Shown in pieces: positions 46,185 to 56,309 of a stretch of DNA of 64,000 nucleotides. Below the pieces are notes generated by a model. It ran no database searches. It was not told the DNA's origin and saw only the letters and a program-made list of their open reading frames with translations. The stretch covers positions 496,001-560,000 of the forward strand of contig BSBK01002053.1 in the NCBI GenBank assembly GCA_027943335.1, given 5' to 3'. The position numbers were made by a program, and so were the translations under genes. The first letter of the stretch is position 1. Every line of letters starts with the position of its first letter. Origin of the DNA: Chamaecyparis obtusa. Its lineage: Eukaryota > Streptophyta > Pinopsida > Cupressales > Cupressaceae.

Positions 46185-47031
46185 CCCTTCCTAGAAGGAA
46201 ATTTGAACAAAAGAAAAAATACTCCCAAATGAGATGATAAAGTGGTCAAGGATCTCAATACCCTTTTGGGGTTTACAAAACATGCTTTAAAACCAAGAAA
46301 TGGAATTGAGTGGAGGTTGTTGCTATTGCAATGTTAGACCGGGCTAATAGGCCTAATTAGGGTCCCAAATGCACTACAAGTGCTTCCTCTCCTATTCCAA
46401 GTCACAAATAAAGTGTGGGGGCATATGTGACAATGTGAAACAACTTCAAATCCAAGTTTTTAGGTCCTAGAGAACCCCCAACCACAATCTAGGATGACTT
46501 TCCTTGTTAACTGACTGGTGCACACATTGAGATGTACACCTAGGGTATGGTGGCAAACCCAATCCTCTACTTGACATCACTCCAAACCTATAAAAGATGA
46601 AAATACATTGAATAAAGTTGTATTCCACCAAGGGGCATCAATTTTCCATGGTGGAATGTGCCTAAACAATTAGGCCCTATCGGGTACCCTAGTTTTAAGC
46701 CTCTAAACTAGGCACCTTCACTAAAAATTAGATAACTTTTGATCTAAGGAAGATAAGAACATGAGGCCAACTAAATATGGAAGAGGATTCAATTCTTCAA
46801 CCCTAGGGATCCCTGTCACATGCCCTTGCATCCGTACCTATCCTTACAATGCCTGAATCATGGGAATTTGTAGAGAAATAATGATTTTTATTGATAAAAT
46901 GTCAAATTACATGTTGTTATGGTATCACCCACTTATAATGGCTTATATAAGATACTCCCAATGGTTAAATGAGTGGTTTGAACCAACTAGCCATTTGGGA
47001 GGGTTAATTACAATGTTTGACAACTTTTAGG
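46185..47031 (-). repeat. 5' LTR of element A, second part
   Basis: It continues the match to the 3' LTR of element A from 23361 to 24231 (with the CCCTT copy) and stops at ...CAACTTTTAGG where element C begins. The minus-strand TATA is near 46940. Confidence 0.9.
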
Positions 47032-47940
47032 TGTACACACTAAAATATGCACTTCTATGAACCATTACATGCAAGGTTGCTCAAGAATGAGGCCTCACAA
47101 AGCAGTTCATAGGTCTCTATGCATGGAGTTGCAAGGGACTATGAGTTTTGCTCTCAGCTAGAGCTATAAGAAAGTGACCTTGCTAGTCAACCATACAATG
47201 AGAGATTCAAGTGAAGACAAGGGCAAGAGTGCCAATATCTCCAAGAATCTAAATGGAAATGAAAATGCAAATGCAACTAGTATGAATGTGCAAGACTAAT
47301 CTATCAAATGAAGTGTAAACTAAGCTATGAAAAGAAGTACAATAGATTCCAAGCCCCTAATTAAGCTATGTGAGATCTAGTCTATTGCATAAAAGGAAAT
47401 CTAATCTATGATGCCATGAATGTAACTATGAAAGCAAAACTATTATGAAATGCAACTAAAAATGTCAAGGCTTCAAAGCTTGAGTGTCTTCAAAGAGAGC
47501 TCCAAAACCTGCAGCATAACAATAGCATAAAACATGGATATCCAAATGGAGGAGAGAGATCTCCTTTTATAAGAAATGAGGTGAAATGGACCATGGAGAT
47601 TAAAAGGCAAAAGATCTTAATCAGCGGTGGAGCTTGAAAGAGGAGCAATCCATGTGCACAAGTATTCTCCAATGAGAGTGAAGTGTTGACTTTTGAGCCT
47701 CATGTGAGACAAAAGTGCCTTTTCCCTTTTTATAAAATAAGAATAATGATTTATTTGTGCAACTTAGGATAAGAGGAAAGTGGGGTTTTTTATTTAATTG
47801 AAAGGGGAGGAAATATTCCTTTTAATTAAATCAAGAGATTGATATTGTTGAAAATATTGATTATTGATCAAAATGATTCAGGATTGATAAATCAAATAAA
47901 TGGGGCCCAAAGTCTAGGCGACCATTTTAGGGTGCATACA
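47032..47940 (-). repeat. 3' LTR of element C
   Basis: The minus strand starts TGTATGCACCCTAAAATGG and ends AGTGTGTACA. TATAAAAGGAG (minus) lies at plus 47571-47581. It lacks about 70 bp present in the other LTR near 53060-53130. The adjacent polypurine tract AAAGAGGGGCAAA is plus 47941-47953. Confidence 0.9.
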
Positions 47941-48694
47941 TTTGCCCCTCTTTAACTAATGTGTGATCAATTTGGGAACACATGTAGTCAAAGAATGAAG
48001 TTGAAATGTGAGATCGATCTGGGATCACAAAACAACTCAGATATGAGGTCGATTCGGGATCACATCTGGACAAACATAAACAAAAGCTTAGACCAACACC
48101 GTCGTTGCTAGGTGCAAATCAAGCTTTTAGACAAAACTATCACCGTCGCTGCTAGGCAATAATCAATGTCTAAGAATCTCAAATTTTGAGCAAAAGCTCA
48201 CAAAAGATGTTTGAATCAAGAGAATCAAGGAAATCAGGGATGAGAATCCCATAAATACTGCCCCCTCGGAGTTGAAATCAAAATCAGGTAGAGGAGAGAC
48301 AGCAAAACTGATAAAGATTTGATCAAATCATAATCGAATGTAAGGGTCAAATAGGTTAACCATTAGGCAATAGAACATGCCCCAGCCTGACTGGAAAGAT
48401 GCAGTCAACATGAGAAATGAGGGAGTGGAATGAATATGAATGAAAGACTAGAAGTTTGGAAGACATGGAAATGAAGAAATGACGATGCCCCAACAAAGAT
48501 TAAAAGATTAGGCCTCAAAAGATCAGCCAACTGCGCAGAAGGGGGGAAGATTTTGAAATGCAATTTTGACTATCAAGATGGCCTCAGATTTTGATTTCGA
48601 GTCCGAAAATGGATCTAGGATGTCGAAATTAGCTAGGGGTGCAATTTTCGTGCAATTCCGAGGTGTTTTGAAAATGAGGTCAAAAGGTCAAAAG

Positions 48695-48706
48695 ACTATA
48701 AAAGGG
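48695..48706 (+). promoter_or_regulatory. TATA box of the antisense gene in element C
   Basis: CTATAAAAGGGG lies 82 bp before the ATG of the antisense exon and is a textbook plant TATA box. It is outside the LTRs and oriented against the element, which points to an independent promoter. Confidence 0.6.
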
Positions 48707-48778
48707 GTCAAAATGTCATTTTCAAAAATCATTTGTCTTTTAGCGATTTGAGAATTTTCAGAGCTTTAGAGAGAGAAA

Positions 48779-48865
48779 ATGGCCCAGCAAGCAGCAGTTC
48801 CTATCCACAGGCATCGATTCGAGCGCGCCCGATTGCACAATCGGCCACCACACTATCCTGCCCCG
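48779..48865 (+). pseudogene. Antisense gene exon 1 retained in element C
   Basis: ATG at 48779 opens MAQQAAVPIHRHRFERARLH and ends with CCG before GTATGT at 48866. It aligns with exon 1 of element B (VPIREHRFERC...). The rest of the gene is gone: the intron runs about 125 bp and then meets the deletion junction with gag-region sequence at about 48991, so no acceptor or second exon remains. Confidence 0.65.
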
Positions 48866-48991
48866 GTATGTTTTCGAAAAACTCGAGCCTTTTGGTCATT
48901 TTTAGCATTTAATAGCTTTTTTAGCACGTTTTTTTAAAATTTTAAATTTCAAAATTTTGTGTTGGGCGAAATATCGCGCGATACTTTAATG

Positions 48992-49787
48992 TAGGACTTG
49001 GGGATCGTGAGGGTGTCTTTGATCTTCTTTGAGGGCTAGGGGAAGGGGTAGATGGGGGTGAGTTGATCCCACTATTGGCTCCCCTCCCGTTAAATCAACT
49101 TTGAAGTTTTTGTGCGTAGAGTCTATCTTCTTCTTCTTGGGCGACTCTTTTCTGTATATCCAACAATGCATGTTCCTCTTCCTCTAGTTGTCAGAATTTT
49201 TCCTTTTTAGCAGCCTGTTCATCTAAGTAGGCTTGCTTCTCTCTCTCAATGCTTCTCAATCTTGTATTTGTATATCAAGAGGTGTCTTTAAGTGGGGAGG
49301 TTTGTCTTGAATGCCTTATTGCATTAGCTGCGTTGATATGGTGATCACTAGATTCGTTGTTCTGGTCTTCGTGTTGTGACCCTAAATCTGAGTGAGTTTG
49401 CTTATGCTATCTTTCGGCTCGTTGATGAGCATCAAAATACCTCGCGTTGTTAGGAGGTGACCCGGGTGGACTGGCATGAGAAGAACCACCATACTCTCTT
49501 CTGTGTCGTTGAAAGATATCCTCGAGAGTTTGATTCATGGCTTCTCTTTGTTGTCAGGTAAAAGTGTAACTCATGTCCATACTTGATGAAAGTGGTATGA
49601 AAGAGGTGCTCACTTCACTAGGGTTAGCTCCCAGATTAAAACAAACCTCGGATTCACTCTTAGGGGATTGGTCAAAAAGGGGTCCTTTTCCCTTAGGTTG
49701 TCGACAAGTCTTGATAGGTGGTAACTGGCTAAAGGCAACAGGGGGTCGCTTCCCTTGATTAACTTGGTACCTTGTCGTAACTGACAT
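48992..49787 (-). pseudogene. Element C gag N-terminal remnant
   Basis: The minus frame from 49787 starts MSVTTRYQVNQGKRPPVAF, nearly identical to the gag start of element D at 54513. It continues with stops to the deletion point near 48992. It includes LTGGEPIVGS...LPLPLAL in another frame. Only the part before the capsid domain is present, so no gag function is expected. Confidence 0.75.
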
Positions 49788-51047
49788 GAAAGAGAGATAT
49801 TCTCAATGATAAGATGACCTTTGAAAGCGTCAACACCAAACTAGGATAATCGAAGTCCTCTATTGTCCAAAGAGAAATGAAAAAGAAAAAAAGGGCTTTA
49901 CCAACACTGTCAAAGAGGTGCTTCAAATCAAAGGGTGACTACCCTTGCACTTTTGAATCAGGAGGTTGGACTAGGCCAAAAGATAATTGAAATTGAGATG
50001 AAAATAGAAGTGATTTGGACAATAAGAGAACTAAAATTTTCCCAAAATATAGCTAACAATTTTAAAGATGAACTTTGGCACCAAGAGTGGCTTTCTAACT
50101 TGACAATTATTCCAAAGTGACTTTGTAAATCAAATGATGCTATCCTGAAGGACTAAAAACCAAAAATTTGGAGTCAAGACAGATCTCAAACGTCAGGGTG
50201 AGAAGCCTGCTCTAAGACCTAGCCTAATTGATAGCAACTGAAACTGATCAAAATTTAAGCACGGCAAAAATAAACCAGGCAATATACTCCAGGCTACTGG
50301 GGCGATAAACCTATGCCTGTGCGATACTTCACCCTAAGCCAGGCGATACTTCTTAACACGTGCGAGCGATATACTCCAAGCAGGTTGGGCGATAGTCCGT
50401 CAGGGGTGAACTATCGCACGATATTTCTCTTCAAAGGGGGTGATATTTCTAGCATGCGCGAAGTATCGCGCGATACTTCACCTTACAGGGCGCGATACTG
50501 TTGTAGAATTATTTGACTCTTGACCAGAATTGTGTGAAATTTGCATTTTTGGGTCTGTTTGGTCAAAATTTCCAGTCTGAGGGTTGATGTTTTCAATTTC
50601 AGTCACGGTATCAGCAGAATTTCGGTAGGTTTGCAAACAGCAAGGGATCAAAACATGGTCTCAAACACTTGAAACAAGGGCAAAAGAAACCTTGCCAAGA
50701 CAAACACTTGTGATATCAAAATTGAAACAACACCCTATGAATACTACCGATTGTTTGTATGTAAGAACATTTACACTGGTATCACACAATCGAAAACACT
50801 TCAAGCAAATCTATCCTAGAAAGTCAAGGCTCAATACTTACCAACTTAGCCCACAACTTGATGCCCCCTCACCTCACACCAAGTGGTTACCCACAAGAGA
50901 TGTTGACTTTGTCATGGAAATGTCAAATGACAGAACCAAAGGGACACATATGGTGAGTATCTTAAGGTGATCCGGGTAAACCACTTGGATCAATCCTTGC
51001 ACTAAGAAGATAAGCGGCTAAAAGAGGGTGGCTTCTATCTAATGGCT
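48992..51047. repeat. Left arm of a 2-kb inverted repeat
   Basis: This arm (leader and gag start of element C) is the reverse complement of 53254-55308 in element D, about 2,055 bp, more than 95% identical in the parts compared by eye. The arms are separated by about 2.2 kb that includes the 5' LTR of C. Confidence 0.85.
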
Positions 51048-52238
51048 CTTAATAAGGATTTCCGTTCACAACACCCCTCTTGCTCCTCATAAAGGACTAG
51101 GACCTCGCGGCCTCAAGAGTACCTTAAGCATTCTTGTCCAATGTTTTCCTCATGGTCGCAATCCCATGAGCTACTCACATCAAATGAAGACAAGTGTTAT
51201 GTCTATCAAGGTTTTTGGTGTCCTTGATAGCTTTGAGATTATAGTGAGTTGGAATCACCTGCCACCAAGGAGAATGATGACAAGGTTGTCCCCACTTGAG
51301 TCGTTCCTCTTGATTGCTCAAGAGCAGGCCCGCTAAAGGATTTCTAAACTAAACAAAAATGGATCAAATCTTGAGGTTCAAGGTTTTTGATTCACCACAA
51401 GGGTGAAGAGCATACTCCCCTATCTCAAGAATCTCTCCCAAACACACCAAGCAAAGAGATCAATTGCCCCCTTGCTTCCAAAACCTTAAGATGGGTCAAG
51501 ATTTTCTGATTCACCTAAAGGTGAAGAGCATACTTCTCCTACCACCTCAAGATCTCTTTCACAAGGTGTTAAGATTCCTAATACAATTAGTAAATGCCAC
51601 AAATGAAAGGAAAATAAATAACAAGCAAGAAATGAAATTTTTTTTTTAAATTTTTATGCTTGGGCAGCCCTGCAAAAACTGTTAGTAGCCCTATTTGACA
51701 TGCGTTTTTAGCAATTTTCAAGCAAAGGAGAGCACCTAAAAATACAACTTGTTAGACCCACAATGTTAGCAAAATCAAAATCCAAATGTAAATGTGCAAT
51801 AATCTGATGGATTCAAGCTAAAAGATGCAGGTTAGACCTATCTAAACAAAGCAAAACAAAATAGCAAGCTAAAATAATCGAATTCGGACAAAAAAAAATT
51901 GAAAGCGCAAGTCCCTGCTAGACCAAGCGATATTTCTCAGACTTCAATAGTATCGCGCAATACGGTTTCCTATATCTGGGCGATACCTCTCAATCAGGCG
52001 ATACTTCGCACAATGACAGGCGATACTTCGCCCGATGTCAGGCGACAAAAGTCAATATATGCGTGCGATACTCTTTCCGAGTGAACTATCGCGCCAAGAC
52101 AGGAAGTATATCGCGTGATATTTCTGAGAAGTGTCGCGCGATAATCTGAGACAGAAAACTAGAGACACAGATTTTTTCAAAAATTAATCCGAAAATGACG
52201 AAAAATGCATCAAATAAAAAGACAAAGTTATCTACTCT
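49788..52238 (-). other. Element C leader with palindromic motif clusters
   Basis: The leader between gag and primer site has clusters at 50260-50510 and 51920-52145 of (G)GCGATA(C)TT on the plus strand, that is TATCGCC in the element's sense. A perfect 20-bp palindrome lies at 50460-50479. A 92-codon frame antisense to the element (50692-50970) is matched in element D. 51050-51920 holds no clear feature. Confidence 0.6.
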
Positions 52239-52256
52239 GCCCCACGTTGGGCGCCA
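52239..52256 (-). other. Primer binding site of element C
   Basis: The minus strand reads TGGCGCCCAACGTGGGGC, four bases inside the LTR end, the Tat-type primer site. Confidence 0.9.
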
Positions 52257-52260
52257 GAAA

Positions 52261-53237
52261 TGTACACACTAAAATATGCACTTCTATGAACCATTACATG
52301 CAAGGTTGCTCAAGAATGAGGCCTCACAAAGCGGTTCATAGCTCTCTATGCATGGAGTTGCAAGGGACTATGAGTTTTGCTCTCAGCTAGAGCTATAAGA
52401 AAGTGACCTTGCTAGTCAACCATACAATGAGAGATTCAAGTGAAGACAAGGGCAAGAGTGCCAATATCTCCAAGAATCTAAATAGAAATGAAAATGCAAA
52501 TGCAACTAGTATGAATGTGCAAGACTAATCTATCAAATGAAGTGTAAACTAAGCTATGAAAAGAAGTACAATAGATTCCAAGCCCCTAATTAAGCTATGT
52601 GAGATCTAGTCTATTGCATAAAAGGAAATCTAATCTATGATGCCATGAATGTAACTATGAAAGCAAAACTATTATGAAATGCAACTAAAAATGTCAAGGC
52701 TTCAAAGCTTGAGTGTCTTCAAAGAGAGCTCCAAAACCTGCAGCATAACAATAGCATAAAACATGGATATCCAAATGGAGGAGAGAGCTCTCCTTTTATA
52801 AGAAATGAGGTGAAATGGACCATGGAGATTAAAAGGCAAAAGATCTTAATCAATGGTGGAACTTGAAAGAGGAGCAATCCATGTGCACAAGTATCCTCCA
52901 ATGAGAGTGAAGTGTTGACTTTTGAGCCTCATGTGAGACAAAAGTGCCTTTTCCCTTTTTATAAAATAAGAATAATGATTTATTTGTGTAACTTAGGATA
53001 AGAGGAAAGTGGGGTTTTTTATTTAATTGAAAGGGGAGGAAATATTCCTTTTAATTAAATAAAGACTTAGGATAAATGGTTAGCCCATAGGATAAAAATC
53101 CAATATATGATTGAAATTAGGATTTGATCAAGAGATTGATATTGTTGAAAATATTGATTATTGATCAAAATGATTCAGGATTGATAAATCAAATAAATGG
53201 GGCCCAAAGTCTAGGCGACCATTTTAGGGTGCATACA
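52261..53237 (-). repeat. 5' LTR of element C
   Basis: It is 977 bp, bounded by TGTACACACT and GGTGCATACA on the plus strand. The TATA box (minus) is at 52791-52800. It is followed at once by a T-rich run and the start of element D. Confidence 0.9.
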
Positions 53238-53253
53238 TTTTTATTTTTTTTAT

Positions 53254-54512
53254 AGCCATTAGATAAAAGCCACCCTCTTTTAGCCGCTTATCTTCTTAGT
53301 GCAAGGATTGATCCAAGTGGTTTACCTGGATCACCTTAAGATACTCACCATATGTGTCCCTTTGGTTCTGTCATTTGACATTTCCATGACAAAGCCAACA
53401 TCTCTTGTGGGTAACCACTTGGTGTGAGGCGAGGGGGCATCAAGTTGTGGGCTAAGTTGGTAAGTATTGAGCCTTGACTTTCTAGGATAGATTTGCTTGA
53501 AGTGTTTTCGATTGTGTGATACCAGTGTAAACATTCTTACATACAAACAATCGGTAGTATTCATAGGGTGTTGTTTCAATTTTGATATCACAAGTGTTTG
53601 TCTTGGCAAAGTTGCTTTTGCCCTTGTTTCAAGTGTTTGAGACCATGTTTTGATCCCTTGCTGTTTGCAAACCTACCGAAATTTTGCTGATACCGTAACT
53701 GAAATCGAAAACATCAACCCTCAGACTGGAAATTTTGACCAAACAGACCCAAAAATGCAAATTTCACACAATTCTGGTCAAGAGTCAAATAATTCTGCAA
53801 CAGTATCGCACCCTGTAAGGCGAAGTATCACGCGATACTTCGCGCATGCTAGAAATATCACCCCTTTGAAGAGAAATATCATGTGATAGTTCACCCCTGA
53901 CGGACTATCGCCCAACCTGCCTAGAGTATATCACTCACAAGTGTTAAGAAGTATCACCTGGCTTAGGGCGAAGTATCGCACAGGCATAGGTTTATCGCCC
54001 CAGTAGCCTGGAGTATATTGCCTGGTTTATTTTTTCCATGCTTAAATTTTGATCAGTTTCAGTTGCTGTCAATTAGGCTAGGTCTTAGAGTAGGCTTCTC
54101 ACCCTGACGTTTGAGATCTATCTTGACTCCAAATTTCTAGTTTTTAGTCCTTCGGGATAGCATCATTTGATTTACAAAGTCACTTTGGAATAATTGTCAA
54201 GTTAGAAAGCCATTCTTGGTGCCAAGGTTCATCTTTAAAATTGTTAGCTATATTCTGGGAAAATTTTAGTTCTCTTATTGTCCAAATCGCTTCTATTTTC
54301 ATCTCAATTTCAATTATCTTTTGGCCTAGTCCAACCTCCTGATTCAAAAGTGCAAGGGTAGTCACCCTTTGATTTGAAGCACCTCTTTGACAATGTTGGT
54401 AAAGCCCTTTTTTTCTTTTTCATTTCTCTTTGGACAATAGAGGACTTCGATTATCCTAGTTTGGTGTTGACGCTTTCAAAGGTCATCTTATCATTGAGAA
54501 TATCTCTCTTTC
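53254..54512 (+). other. Element D leader with TATCGCC motif cluster
   Basis: 53800-54030 holds about ten TATCGCC, TATCACC or GCGATACTT motifs, including the near-palindrome CGAAGTATCACGCGATACTT (53821-53840). The sequence is homologous to 49791-51047 of element C. A minus-strand 92-codon frame (53609-53331) mirrors that in C. Confidence 0.65.
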
Positions 54513-55308
54513 ATGTCAGTTACGACAAGGTACCAAGTTAATCAAGGGAAGCGACCCCTTGTTGCCTTTAGCCAGTTACCACCTATCAAGACTCGTCGAC
54601 AACCTAAGGGAAAAGGACCCCTTTTTGACCAATCCCCTAAGAGTGAATCTGAGGTTTGTTTTAATCCGGGAGCTAACCCTAGTGAAGTGAGCACCTCTTT
54701 CATACCACTTTCATCAAGTATGGACATGAGTTACACTTTTACCCGACAACAAAGAGAAGCCATGAATCAAACTCTCGAGGATATCTTTCAACGACACAGA
54801 AGAGAGTATGGTGGTTCTTCTCATGCCAGTCCACCCGGGTCACCTCCTAACAATGCGAGGTATTTTGATGCTCATTAACGAGCTGAAAGACAGCATAAGC
54901 AAGCTCACTCATATTCAGGGTCACAACACGAAGACCAGAACAACGAATCTAGTGATCACCATATCAACGCAGCTAATGCAATAAGGCATCCAAGACAAAC
55001 CTCCCCACTTAAAGACACCTCTCGATATACAAATACAAGATTGAGAAGCATTGAGAGAGAGAAGCAAGCCTACTTAGATGAACAGGCTGCTAAAAAGGAA
55101 AAATTCTGACAACTAGAGGAAGAGGAACGTGCATTGTTAGATATACAGAAAAGAGTCGCCCAAGAAGAAAAAGATAGACTCTACGCACAACAACTCTAAA
55201 GTTGATTTAACGGGAGCGGAGCCAATAGTGGGATCAACTCCCCCCCATCTACCCCTTCCCCTAGCCCTCGAAGAAGATCAAAGACACCCTCACGATCCCC
55301 AAGTCCTA
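53254..55308. repeat. Right arm of a 2-kb inverted repeat
   Basis: It is the counterpart of 48992-51047. It begins AGCCATTAGATAAAAGCC and ends AAGTCCTA. On the D side sequence continues into gag; on the C side it ends at the deletion junction. Confidence 0.85.
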
Positions 55309-56309
55309 GAGGAAGAAGGATTTCAAGATATGACCATCATAGGAGACAGTCGTCTCATAGACATTCAAAGCAACCCTCCCAACGAGCACATCATGGCTCA
55401 CAACATGGAGGCAGTTATGCTAAATATGATCATATGGACTTCATGACTATGCAACAAGAACCATCCTTTCAAGCCTATGTGGAGCAATACGTGGAACAAA
55501 ACAAAGACCAATTCTTGGAAAGTCTTATCAACAAAGGCGCTAAAGTTCCATATAATTTTGATGTTCACCAAAAGATCAAGAAACAGAATCCTTCAACTGA
55601 TGAGGTAATCTTACAAATGCAAAAGGATATAGACAGGATGAAGGCTCCCAAGAGCACATTTCATTTGGACTCCATATGTCCTAACCCCATTGACAAAAGT
55701 GTGGTGATGGTAGAATTCCCTAAAAAAGTTGAATTCCCAACATACGACAAATATGATGGCACTGGTGACCCCCACGACCATGTTCGACAATTTTACATAA
55801 TGAGCTTTTCCTTTCACCATGAAGACTCCTACTTGCTGAGATTATTCCCAAGGAGTTTAAAAGGTCAAGCCATGAAGTGGTTTACCAACCTTTCCCCTCT
55901 AGTAAAGACATTTAAAGAACTTGTCCAAAGATTTGTTCAACATTTCGCTTACAATTTATCTAGGTCGGTCACCATGCTTGATTTGTGTAAACTTAAACAA
56001 AATCAAGGGGAATCTTTTGTCACCTTTTTACAACGATGGAGGTGATTGTGTTCGAAATACCCAAGGACAATCCCTGAAGAAGAGAGAATTGATATCATTG
56101 TGAACAATCTAATACCAGAACTTAAATATGAAGTCAAAAAAATCCCATTTAATTCCTTTGATACTATGGTAGAGGTGGCATGTCGCATTGAGGATGTCCT
56201 AAAAGAACAAGGAATTTTGGCTAAACCAACAAATAACAACAGTAGCCAAAATAACAATACTAATGGTAACAAGGACAAAAAGAACTCTTATTGGAACAAA
56301 AACAAGTAA
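54513..56309 (+). pseudogene. Element D gag with RS-like region
   Basis: The frame starts MSVTTRYQVNQGKRPLVAF. After an N-terminal Pro/Ser-rich part and a Glu/Lys-rich helical part (54990-55190) comes an Arg/Ser-rich stretch at 55236-55400 (STPSPSPRRRSK, SRSPSPRGRR). The capsid domain is at 55440-56230: FPTYDKYDGTGDPHDHVRQF, LRLFPRSLKGQAMKWFTNL, FVTFLQRWR. All in one frame, with stops at 54876, 55107, 55197, 55203, 56043 and 56307. Confidence 0.85.

Larger units (their letters stand above)
22973..47031 (-). mobile_element. Element A: chromodomain Ty3/gypsy, nested host of elements B and C
   Basis: This is a minus-strand element with 3' LTR at 22973-24568, internal region 24569-29184, and a 5' LTR that starts at 29185, is interrupted by element B (29579-46184), resumes at 46185 and is cut at 47031 by element C. 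Domain order gag, protease, reverse transcriptase, RNase H, integrase, chromodomain identifies a chromovirus. Compared over 22973-23366 versus 29185-29578 the LTRs show roughly 19 substitutions, about 5%. The last 337 bp of the 5' LTR (equivalent to 24232-24568) are not in the window. Confidence 0.85.
47032..53237 (-). mobile_element. Element C: pol-less Tat-family derivative
   Basis: The element has LTRs 47032-47940 and 52261-53237, a polypurine tract next to the left one and a primer site next to the right one, so it lies on the minus strand. Internal sequence is a leader, the N-terminal gag region and, after a deletion junction at about 48991, the 3' region with the antisense exon. There is no protease, polymerase or integrase. 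The LTRs differ by about nine substitutions plus a gap of roughly 70 bp. Flanks (TTAGG left, TTTTT right) do not match. Confidence 0.85.

Noticed and set aside
47032..53237. Element C as a simple insertion into the LTR of element A
   Set aside because: The left flank fits, but the right flank is not the continuation of that LTR and no target duplication is present.
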